Below, one piece after another: positions 20,378-26,920 of a stretch of 26,920 bases of DNA. Location of the stretch: positions 1 through 26,920 of the forward strand of contig NZ_JANMWL010000118.1 of NCBI RefSeq assembly GCF_031393925.1, read 5' to 3'. The translations under genes were made by a program, and so were the position numbers. Source of the DNA: Methylibium sp031393925 (lineage in GTDB: Bacteria; Pseudomonadota; Gammaproteobacteria; Burkholderiales; Burkholderiaceae_C). Position 1 is the first letter of the stretch. Every line of letters starts with the position of its first letter. The notes beneath the pieces were generated by a model. It saw only the letters and a list, made by a program, of their open reading frames with translations. It had not been told where the DNA came from and ran no database searches.

Positions 20378-23300
20378 CGTTTTCTTCGCGGCGACGCGCC
20401 GCCGCCTCATCATCAAGTACGCCGCCGGCACCACGAACATCGACAGCAGCGGCGCGGTCACCATGCCGCCGACCATCGGCGCCGCAATGCGCTGCATCAC
20501 CTCCGAGCCGGTACCGCCGCCGAACATGATCGGCACGAGGCCGGCGATGATCACCGCCACCGTCATCGCCTTGGGCCGCACGCGCAGCACCGCGCCCTCA
20601 CGGATCGCCGCCAGCAAATCGGCGTCGCCGGTTTCGCCGCGCGCCGTTCGCACCTCCCAGGCCTGCTTGAGGTACAGCAGCATGATCACGCCGAACTCCG
20701 CCGCCACGCCCGCCAGCGCAATGAAGCCGATGGCGCCGGCCACGCTCAGGTTGTAGCCCAGCAAGTACAGCAGCCAGAAGCCGCCGATCAGTGCGAACGG
20801 CAGGGTCGCCATCAGCAGCAGCGCCTCGCCCCAGCGCCTGAAGGTCAGGTAGAGCAGCACGAAGATGATGAGCAAGGTGAACGGCACCACCAGCTTGAGT
20901 TTCGCGGTGGCGCGTTCGAGAAACTCGAACTGCCCCGACCACGACACCGAATAGCCGGGCGAAAGCCTGACCTGCTGCGCCACCGCCCGCTGCATGTCGA
21001 GCACCGCTGATTTGAGGTCGCGCCCGCGGATGTCTACATACACCCAGCCCGACAGGCGCGCGTTCTCGCTGCGCAGCATCGGCGGCCCGTCGCTGATGCG
21101 CACCTCGGCCAGGTCCGCCAGGGTGATGCGCGCACCCCGTTCGGTCAGGATCGGCAGGCGCCTCAGCTTGTCGAGCGAATCGCGCGTCTCGCGCGGGTAG
21201 CGCACGTTGATCGGGAAGCGCTGCCGGCCCTCGATGGTCTCGCCGACGTTGTCGCCTCCGACCGCGGTGCTCACGACCGACTGCACGTCGGCGATGTTCA
21301 TGCCGTAGCGTGCCGCGGCGTCGCGGTTGATCGTCACGTCCACATAGCGACCGCCGGTGAGACGCTCGGCCAGCGCACTGCTCACGCCGGGCACGCCCTT
21401 GAGCACGCGCTCGATCTCGCCGGCGATGCGGTCGATCTCGGCCAGGTCGGCGCCCGCCACCTTCACGCCCACCGGGCTCTTGATGCCGGTGGCCAGCATG
21501 TCGATGCGGTTCCTGATCGGCGGTACCCAGATGTTGGACAGGCCCGGCACCTTGACGATGCGGTCGAGCTCGTCCACGAGTCGGTCCTGCGTCATGCCGG
21601 CGCGCCATTCGCTCTTGGGTTTGAACTGGATGGTGGTTTCGAACATCTCCAGCGGCGCCGGGTCGGTGGCGGTCTCGGCGCGGCCGGCCTTGCCGTAGAC
21701 CGAAGCCACCTCGGGCACGGTGCGGATCAGCCGGTCGGTCTGCTGCAGCAACTGAGCCGCCTTGCCGGCCGACAGACCCGGCAGCGCGGTCGGCATGTAG
21801 AGCAGGTCGCCCTCGTCGAGCGGTGGCATGAATTCGCCGCCTATTCTGCTGATCGGCCACCAGGTGCTCGCCAGCAGCAGCACGGCCACCGCCAAGGTCG
21901 TGCGCGGCCATGCCAGCACGCCGTCGAGCAGCGGCCGGTAGAGCGCGATCAGCCAGCGGTTGAGCGGGTTGCGGCGCTCGTCGGGAATGCGGCCGCGGAT
22001 CAAATAGCCCATCAGCACCGGCACCAGGGTCACCGCAAGGCCTGCCGAAGCCGCCATCGCATAGGACTTGGTGAACGCCAGCGGCGAGAACAGGCGCCCC
22101 TCCTGGGCCTCGAGCGTGAACACCGGGATGAAGCTGAGGGTGATGATCAAGAGCGAGAAGAACAAGGCGGGGCCGACTTCGGTGGCCGCGTTGCCGATGA
22201 TCCGCCAGTGCTCGGCATTGCTTGGCATTGCTCCCTCTCCCCGCGAGGGTAGAGGGTTGGGGTGAGCCATCGCAGCGGCCGCGCGGGGCCTTGATTGCTC
22301 CTCTCCCCTCTGGGAAGCGGCTGGGTGAGGGGCCACCGCAGCGGTCGGTTCCGGCTGTCCCCCTTCCCAACCTTCCCCCAGGGGGGGAAGGGGCTGTACG
22401 GCGCTGCCGGTGACCGCGTGGTCGCGGTGCCACCGCTCCAGGTGCTTGTGCGCGTTCTCGATCATCACCACCGCCGCATCCACCATCGCGCCGACCGCAA
22501 TCGCAATGCCCCCGAGCGACATCACGTTCGCGTTCACCCCCTGGTAGTGCATGACGATGAAGCTCACCAGCACGCCCAGCGGCAGCGAGACGATCGCCAC
22601 CAGCGCCGAGCGCAGGTGGAACAGGAACGCGAAGCACACCAGCGCCACGACGATGAACTCCTCGACCAGCTTGCGGCTCAGGTTGGCAACCGCGCGCTCG
22701 ATCAGCCCCGAGCGGTCGTAGGTCGGCACGATCTCCACGCCCTTGGGCAGGCTCGCCTGCAGCGAGGCGATCTTGGCCTTGACGGCGGCGATCGTCTCGA
22801 GCGCGTTCTTGCCCGAGCGCATCACGATCACGCCGCCAGTCGCCTCGCCCTCGCCGTCGAGCTCGCCGATGCCGCGCCGCATCTCCGGGCCGACCTGGAT
22901 GCGCGCCACGTCGGCCAACCGCACGCTCACGCCCGCATCGGTGGCGGCGAGCGGAATCTTGCGAAAGTCGTCCAGCGACGCCAGCAGCCCCGATGCGCGC
23001 ACCACGTACTCGGCCTCGCCGAGCTCGAGCACCGAGCCGCCGGCCTCCTGGTTGGCGCGCCGGATCGCCTCGATCACCCTGCCGTGCGGGATGTTGTAGG
23101 CCGCCAGCTTGTCGGGATCGAGCACCACCTGGTACTGGCGCACCATGCCGCCCACCGAGGCGACCTCGGCGACATTGGGCACGGTCTTGAGCTCGTACTT
23201 GAGGAACCAGTCCTGCAACGCGCGCAACTGGCCGGCGTCCATCTGGCCGCTGCGGTCCACCAGCGCGTACTGGTAGATCCAGCCCACCCCCGTGGCGTCG

Positions 23301-23692
23301 GGCCCGAGCGCGGGTTTTGCAGCTGCGGGCAGGCGCGATTGCACCTGGTTCAAATATTCGAGCACGCGCGAGCGCGCCCAGTAGAGGTCGGTGCCGTCCT
23401 CGAACAGCACGTAGACGAAGGAGTCGCCGAAGAAGGAATAACCGCGCACCACCTTCGCACCCGGCACCGACAGCATGGTGGTGGTGAGCGGGTAGGTCAC
23501 CTGGTCCTCGACGATGCGCGGCGCCTGGCCCGGGTAGGGCGTGCGGATGATCACCTGCACGTCCGACAGATCCGGCAGCGCATCGAGCGGCGTGCGCGCC
23601 AGCGACCACACGCCCCAGGCCGTGACGCCCACGGTCGCCAGCAGCACCAGCATTCGGTTGACGATCGACCAGCGGATCAGCGCGGCGATCAC
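20342..23692 (-). CDS. cusA: CusA-type Cu(I)/Ag(I) RND efflux pump with repeat-encoded insertion
   Basis: 1116 residues from GTG 23692 (MIAALIRWSIVNRMLVLLA), whose GTGA overlaps the cusB stop. It is a full HME-type RND protein: 12 membrane helices, two large periplasmic loops, and the TM4 motif GIAIAVGAMVDAAVVMIEN with the proton-relay Asp405. VPPIRNRIDMLATGIKSP and APLEMFETTIQ carry methionines (about 732 and 683) that match metal-path residues of E. coli CusA as I recall them. It pumps Cu(I)/Ag(I) from periplasm or cytoplasm through CusBC using the proton gradient. Odd points: residues 433-488, in the cytoplasmic TM4-TM5 loop, are translated palindromic repeats (PLPPLGEGW, PHPAASQRGE, HPNPLPSRGEG), and the C-terminal LTPSLSRRERE is translated from another repeat copy. 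Both junctions keep the frame. Confidence 0.93.
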   Translation of the reverse strand: MIAALIRWSIVNRMLVLLATVGVTAWGVWSLARTPLDALPDLSDVQVIIRTPYPGQAPRIVEDQVTYPLTTTMLSVPGAKVVRGYSFFGDSFVYVLFEDGTDLYWARSRVLEYLNQVQSRLPAAAKPALGPDATGVGWIYQYALVDRSGQMDAGQLRALQDWFLKYELKTVPNVAEVASVGGMVRQYQVVLDPDKLAAYNIPHGRVIEAIRRANQEAGGSVLELGEAEYVVRASGLLASLDDFRKIPLAATDAGVSVRLADVARIQVGPEMRRGIGELDGEGEATGGVIVMRSGKNALETIAAVKAKIASLQASLPKGVEIVPTYDRSGLIERAVANLSRKLVEEFIVVALVCFAFLFHLRSALVAIVSLPLGVLVSFIVMHYQGVNANVMSLGGIAIAVGAMVDAAVVMIENAHKHLERWHRDHAVTGSAVQPLPPLGEGWEGGQPEPTAAVAPHPAASQRGEEQSRPRAAAAMAHPNPLPSRGEGAMPSNAEHWRIIGNAATEVGPALFFSLLIITLSFIPVFTLEAQEGRLFSPLAFTKSYAMAASAGLAVTLVPVLMGYLIRGRIPDERRNPLNRWLIALYRPLLDGVLAWPRTTLAVAVLLLASTWWPISRIGGEFMPPLDEGDLLYMPTALPGLSAGKAAQLLQQTDRLIRTVPEVASVYGKAGRAETATDPAPLEMFETTIQFKPKSEWRAGMTQDRLVDELDRIVKVPGLSNIWVPPIRNRIDMLATGIKSPVGVKVAGADLAEIDRIAGEIERVLKGVPGVSSALAERLTGGRYVDVTINRDAAARYGMNIADVQSVVSTAVGGDNVGETIEGRQRFPINVRYPRETRDSLDKLRRLPILTERGARITLADLAEVRISDGPPMLRSENARLSGWVYVDIRGRDLKSAVLDMQRAVAQQVRLSPGYSVSWSGQFEFLERATAKLKLVVPFTLLIIFVLLYLTFRRWGEALLLMATLPFALIGGFWLLYLLGYNLSVAGAIGFIALAGVAAEFGVIMLLYLKQAWEVRTARGETGDADLLAAIREGAVLRVRPKAMTVAVIIAGLVPIMFGGGTGSEVMQRIAAPMVGGMVTAPLLSMFVVPAAYLMMRRRRVAAKKTLTPSLSRRERE
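22229..22396. repeat. Cluster of three repeat units inside cusA
   Basis: 168 bp (56 codons) in frame within cusA. Copy 3 at 22231-22266 and copy 4 at 22298-22332 are in the same orientation (CTCCCTCTCC ... GGGTGAG on the plus strand). Each is followed by a related spacer, CCATCGCAGCGGCCG and CCACCGCAGCGGTCG. Copy 5 at 22358-22394 is more diverged and seems inverted. A 9-bp direct repeat, GGCATTGCT, sits at the edge (22214-22222 and 22224-22232). Confidence 0.82.
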
Positions 23693-25332
23693 GGCCGGGC
23701 TCCCGAGGCCTCGGCGGCCGGGCTGTCGGGTGGCAGCAGCGTCAGGAAGGTGAGCTGCGGCCCCTGCTGCGCGTCCAGGTAGAACTCGAAGTCGACGCGA
23801 TCGCCCGGCTCCAGCCCGCGCGGTATGTCCTTGGCCGGCGGCGCCTTGAAGTCCATCGTCATCGCGGCCCACTTGATGCTGGCGATGGCGCCGTGGCTCA
23901 AGCTGAAGCTGTCGCGGCCAATGGCTTCGATGCGCGCCGTGCCGCGGTGGCGCTCGGCCGTGTTAGCGGCGCCCGGCTTCGGGGCGTCATTCAGGCGCGC
24001 TTCCACGCCCTTCAGGCTCGCTTCCGAATCGATCAGGAACTGCGCGGACACCACCACCCGCTGCCCCGCCGTGAGCCCGCGCCGCACCTCGCTCTGCCCG
24101 CCCGATTCCAACCCCGCCTCCACCTCCACCGGCGTGAAGCGCCCGCCCTCCTCGGCCAGCAGCACCACGGTGCGCTTGCCGGTCTGGATCAAGGCTTCGG
24201 TGGGCACCAGCAGCGCTTTCTCCTCGCGCTGGTCGATGAACTGCATGGTGGCAAACATGCCCGGCACCAGTCGATAACCGGGGTTGTCCAGCTCGACCCT
24301 GGCCTTGATCGTGCGCGTGGCCGCGCTCACCTCCGGCAACACCGCCTGCACCGTGCCGCGAAACACCGTGCCCGGCGCGCCCGGGCTCCTGGCCTCCACG
24401 CGCGTGCCCGGTCGCAGCAGCGCGGCCTGCGCCTCCGGCACCTCGGCCACCGCCCACACGGTGGCCAGGCCGTTGATGCGCGCCAGCAGCGCACCGGGCG
24501 CGACCGTCATACCCTCGCGCACCGCCAGCTCGCTCACCACGCCGGCCGCGGGCGCGCTCAGCGTCAGGCGCGGGCGCAGCACACCGGCGCGCTCGACCTC
24601 GGCGATCTGCCCCTCGCTCATGCCGACCAGCCGCATGCGCTGGCGCGCCGCCGCGACCAGTGAGTCGTCGCGCACGGCCGAGCGCCGCAGCGAAAGAAAC
24701 TCCTCCTGCGCCGCCACCCAGTCGGGCACGTAAAGCTCGGCGATCGGCTGGCCCTTGGCCACACGGTCGAGCGTGGCGTGCACATGCAGCTTTTCCACAT
24801 AGCCCATGGCGCGCGCCTGCAGCACGAACTGGTCGCGCTCGTTCCAGGCAATGCTGCCGACGGCCGACACCTGCGGCGACAGCATGCCCTCGGTGACGAG
24901 CGCGGTGCGCACGCCCAGGTTCTGCTGGATGCGCGGGCTCACGGTGACCTGGCTCGCGTCGGCCCCGGCGCCGCCATAGACCGGCACCAACATCATGTCC
25001 ATGAAGGGCGACTTGGCCGGAGAGTCGAAGCGCTTCCCCGGCACCATCGGGTCCTGGTAATAGAGGATCGGCTGGCCGGTCTTGGGGTCGACCTGCCCGG
25101 CCTTCAGGCCTTGTTCGATGTGGCGGCGCGTGGCGGCCTCGCCTTCGGCAATGGTCTGGGGCACGGCGGCGGTCTGGGGTGAGCCGCTCGTCATCGGCGC
25201 CGTGGCCGCCGTGCCGCCGGTCGCGGCGACTGGCGCAGCGCGCTGCACGCCCAGCCTGTACAGGCCATAACCCGCACCGGCCAGCAGCGCCGCGGCGATC
25301 ACGCCGATCAGTAATTTTTTGTTGGTTTGCAT
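23689..25332 (-). CDS. cusB: CusB-type membrane fusion protein with fused CusF-like domain
   Basis: 547 residues from ATG 25332 (MQTNKKLLIGVIAAALLAG), which has GGAG 9 bases upstream; an ATG at 25344 is an alternative. There is an N-terminal anchor at 6-28. The short heavy-metal-binding segment ILYYQDPMVPGKRF...MDMMLVPVY lies at 89-119. Barrel-sandwich and hairpin regions follow (SPRIQQNLGVRTA, then GYVEKLHVHATLDRVAKGQPIAELY), and the last 87 residues match CusF, with His480, Trp488, Met491 and Met493 in the exact H-x7-W-x2-M-x-M spacing of the Cu(I)/Ag(I) site. The periplasmic protein bridges CusA and CusC; the fused domain would replace a free CusF metallochaperone, and no separate cusF is present here. 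It lies 20 bp after cusC and overlaps cusA. Confidence 0.95.
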   Translation of the reverse strand: MQTNKKLLIGVIAAALLAGAGYGLYRLGVQRAAPVAATGGTAATAPMTSGSPQTAAVPQTIAEGEAATRRHIEQGLKAGQVDPKTGQPILYYQDPMVPGKRFDSPAKSPFMDMMLVPVYGGAGADASQVTVSPRIQQNLGVRTALVTEGMLSPQVSAVGSIAWNERDQFVLQARAMGYVEKLHVHATLDRVAKGQPIAELYVPDWVAAQEEFLSLRRSAVRDDSLVAAARQRMRLVGMSEGQIAEVERAGVLRPRLTLSAPAAGVVSELAVREGMTVAPGALLARINGLATVWAVAEVPEAQAALLRPGTRVEARSPGAPGTVFRGTVQAVLPEVSAATRTIKARVELDNPGYRLVPGMFATMQFIDQREEKALLVPTEALIQTGKRTVVLLAEEGGRFTPVEVEAGLESGGQSEVRRGLTAGQRVVVSAQFLIDSEASLKGVEARLNDAPKPGAANTAERHRGTARIEAIGRDSFSLSHGAIASIKWAAMTMDFKAPPAKDIPRGLEPGDRVDFEFYLDAQQGPQLTFLTLLPPDSPAAEASGARP

Positions 25333-25352
25333 CGTGGGCTCCATCGCCAGGC

Positions 25353-26633
25353 TCAACGGCCTGCGTCCAAGGGGATCAGGTAGGTGAGTTGCGCCCAAAG
25401 GCGCCCCGTCTCCGCCTCGAGCCGCACGCGCTCCATGCGCACGTCGATCTCGGCGCGACGCGCCTCCAGCACGGCCGCCAGCGCCCCCGGCCCGCCTTGG
25501 TAGGCCGAGAGCGCCGCGCGCTTGCGCTCGGCGGCGAGCGGCAGCAGCGTCCTCTCATAGCGGGCCAGGCGCTCGCGGTTGCTCTGCCACTGCTGCAGCC
25601 AGGCCTTGATGTCGGCCAGGTGTTCGCGCGTGGCCTCCTCGCGCTCGGCGCGCCTTTGCTCGACGACCGAAAGACGAGCGGACAGCTCGCGCTGCTGGCG
25701 GTTCTTTTGGTCGAGCTGCAAGGGGATCGAGACGTTGATCGACACCATGTTCGAGTAAGACGGGCCGCGCTGGCTGAACATCACCTCGGCGCTCCAATCC
25801 GCGCGCTGCTCGCTGCGCGCGACCTCGGCCTCGGCCTGGGCGACCTGCTCCTGCCCGACCATCACCGCGAGTTCCGGGTGGCGGTCGATGACGCGCTCCA
25901 GCTCCTCGCGACCATGCACCTGCACCGTGTCGGTGGCGGGTGGCGCGGCGAGCGTTCGGGCGGCCGGCGCGTCACCGATCCAGCGCGCGAGCCGCGTCGT
26001 CGCGGTGGCGAGTTCGCGCTCGGCCTGGTCGATGCGGTCGTCCATCTGGGCGAGCGCGGCGCGCGCGGCCAAGGCGTCCGCCTGCGTGCCGCGGCCGCCT
26101 CGGTAGGCGGCGTCTGCCGCCTCGATCTGCAACGCCGCCTCGCCGCGCTGCGCGCGCAGCAGGTCGACCAGGCGCTGCTGGTGGTGGCGATCCAGCCAGG
26201 CGATCGCGGTGTCGCGCTGCAGCCTGGCAATCGCCAGGGAACGGCCGGCCTCGGCCACCTCGGCCTCGCGCCCGTAGCGTGCGGCGCGCGCCTGGCGCTT
26301 GGCGGTTCGCGTGAACTCCTGCGCCACGCCGATCGAGCGCATGGTCATGAAGTCGCGCGTGACGCTGTAGCGGTCGGGGCCGTCGCTCGGCAGGTTGTTC
26401 AGCCCCGCCTTCAAGGTCGGGTCGGGCCGCGTGCCGGCGGCCACCGCCAGCTCGCGCGCGGCGTTGGCGGCGGCGTCCTGCGCGGGCAGTTGCTGCGAGC
26501 GCGCCTGGGCGAGCAGCAGCGCCTCGTCGAAGGCGAGCGCGGGCTCGGCATGAACCGGCGGCGAGGCAGCCAGCGCGGCGCCGCACAGCGCCAGCAAACG
26601 GGCGGCGCGCCCCAAGGGCGAAACGATGAACAT
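25353..26633 (-). CDS. cusC: CusC-type TolC-family outer membrane channel
   Basis: 426 residues from ATG 26633, preceded by CAGGAGATTCC. The signal peptide runs to SPPVHA, with cleavage before EPALAFDEAL. The cysteine in LALCGA is not a proper lipobox, so unlike E. coli CusC it is probably not a lipoprotein. Two OEP repeats are present: long helices about 35-230 (ARSQQLPAQDAAANAARELAV, RLQRDTAIAWLDRHHQQRLV) and 235-420 (RHPELAVMVGQEQVAQAEAEVARSEQRADW). The trimer forms the outer membrane exit of the Cus pump. It is the first of the three cus genes. Confidence 0.93.
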   Translation of the reverse strand: MFIVSPLGRAARLLALCGAALAASPPVHAEPALAFDEALLLAQARSQQLPAQDAAANAARELAVAAGTRPDPTLKAGLNNLPSDGPDRYSVTRDFMTMRSIGVAQEFTRTAKRQARAARYGREAEVAEAGRSLAIARLQRDTAIAWLDRHHQQRLVDLLRAQRGEAALQIEAADAAYRGGRGTQADALAARAALAQMDDRIDQAERELATATTRLARWIGDAPAARTLAAPPATDTVQVHGREELERVIDRHPELAVMVGQEQVAQAEAEVARSEQRADWSAEVMFSQRGPSYSNMVSINVSIPLQLDQKNRQQRELSARLSVVEQRRAEREEATREHLADIKAWLQQWQSNRERLARYERTLLPLAAERKRAALSAYQGGPGALAAVLEARRAEIDVRMERVRLEAETGRLWAQLTYLIPLDAGR

Positions 26634-26722
26634 GGAATCTCCTGACGGACGAGCGGGGCCGGCCGGAGCCGGCGTGCATCACCGCGCAAGGCGGCGACGC
26701 GGCGCGTGCAGCGTCTAGAAGA
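26634..26722. other. Gap before cusC
   Basis: 89 bp holding the cusC ribosome site and a small palindrome, GCCGGC/GCCGGC, around 26659-26674. I could not find a CueR- or CusR-like operator or a clear promoter. Confidence 0.35.
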
Positions 26723-26920
26723 TCAAACTCGCCTGCAGCAATGCAGCACGGTGTGCGGCGGAGGTGGTGGCGCGGCGAGCGCCCACTCGCGCGCCGCCAA
26801 AATTTCAACGCGCGCCACCGCCTCGCTCGGCCGCGGCACGGCGTACAGCATCGCCAATACCGCGTCACCCGGCAGCGGCGCACTCGCATGCTCGGCACTC
26901 TGCTCGCCGAAGCGGCAATG
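26723..26920 (-). CDS. Unrecognised protein upstream of cusCBA, C-terminal part
   Basis: The last 65 residues of a minus-strand frame enter from the window edge: it begins HCRFGEQSAEHASAPLPGDA and ends TVLHCCRRV with TGA at 26723-26725. It has normal codon bias and is 89 bp ahead of cusC. Small proteins with a Cys/His motif and a proline-rich end (DUF2946-like) often precede copper efflux operons in this order, but this fragment is too short to claim that. It could be co-transcribed with cusCBA. Confidence 0.5.
   Translation of the reverse strand, partial: HCRFGEQSAEHASAPLPGDAVLAMLYAVPRPSEAVARVEILAAREWALAAPPPPPHTVLHCCRRV

Noticed and set aside
22229..22396. CRISPR-like array in cusA
   Set aside because: There are only three diverged units, the spacers resemble each other, the units are palindromic and GC-rich, and there are no cas genes.
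20598..23609. 1003-codon minus-strand frame overlapping cusA
   Set aside because: It is the +1 shadow of cusA; cusA itself has all RND motifs and the four-base overlap with cusB.
22295..23782. 495-codon plus-strand frame
   Set aside because: Antisense of cusA with His/Arg/Gln-rich shadow composition.
25353..26633. Lipoprotein signal in CusC
   Set aside because: The residue before the cysteine in LALCGA is Leu rather than Gly, Ala or Ser, and a signal peptidase I site (VHA) fits better.
1..26920. tRNA or rRNA genes, insertion sequences, prophage or attachment sites
   Set aside because: No cloverleaf with a CCA-type end, no transposase or integrase frame, and no terminal repeats were seen on either strand.

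Overview
The window looks like chromosome from a high-GC betaproteobacterium of the order Burkholderiales, probably near the Rubrivivax/Leptothrix/Sphaerotilaceae or Comamonadaceae groups. The grounds are strong GC bias at third codon positions, a Bug/TctC-type periplasmic receptor, a PEP-CTERM protein, a tyrS - M23 peptidase - anmK - erpA - bactofilin - DUF6776 - rpsI/rplM gene order that I recall from this order, and CCCTCACCCC-type intergenic repeats. The placement rests on recall and was not checked by a search.

Layout. (a) 1-3050, plus strand: the tail of a LivF-like branched-chain amino-acid-type ABC ATPase, a 97-aa unknown protein and a divergent PaaK-like adenylate-forming protein, all closely packed, then a terminator and an orphan Bug/TctC receptor. 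(b) 3099-6432, minus strand: tyrS, a CDF cation transporter, a REP-like palindrome, the decayed remains of dtd (D-aminoacyl-tRNA deacylase), and two overlapping ORFs of unknown function. (c) 6498-9221, plus strand: an M23 murein endopeptidase and anmK, both concerned with the cell wall, ending at a perfect palindromic terminator. (d) 9307-11897, minus strand: rplM-rpsI with its own promoter and TTCG-loop terminator, then DUF6776 - bactofilin - erpA. (e) 12132-15846, plus strand: a GNAT acetyltransferase with a nearly leaderless promoter, a DUF2726 protein, the SrkA/YihE kinase, and a PEP-CTERM protein whose stop codon is missing, so the frame runs through its own terminator into antisense htpG. 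(f) 15586-17463, minus strand: htpG behind a clear sigma-32 promoter. (g) 17644-20238, plus strand: a tight three-gene unit of cation:proton antiporter, YbdK-type carboxylate-amine ligase and an 11-cysteine GDCCVxC mini-protein. (h) 20342-26633, minus strand: cusC-cusB-cusA, a Cu(I)/Ag(I) tripartite efflux operon whose CusB carries a C-terminal CusF-like domain, preceded by a partial unrecognised gene.

The most unusual feature is in cusA. About 168 bp of intergenic-type GC-rich palindromic repeats sit in frame inside the gene and add about 56 residues to the cytoplasmic loop after TM4. A further copy of the same repeat family supplies the last codons and stop of cusA. The other notable points are the dtd pseudogene, the non-stop PEP-CTERM gene, the PaaK-like protein without a recognisable P-loop, and the antiporter/YbdK/GDCCVxC operon, which may be an undescribed thiol- or metal-linked ion-efflux unit.
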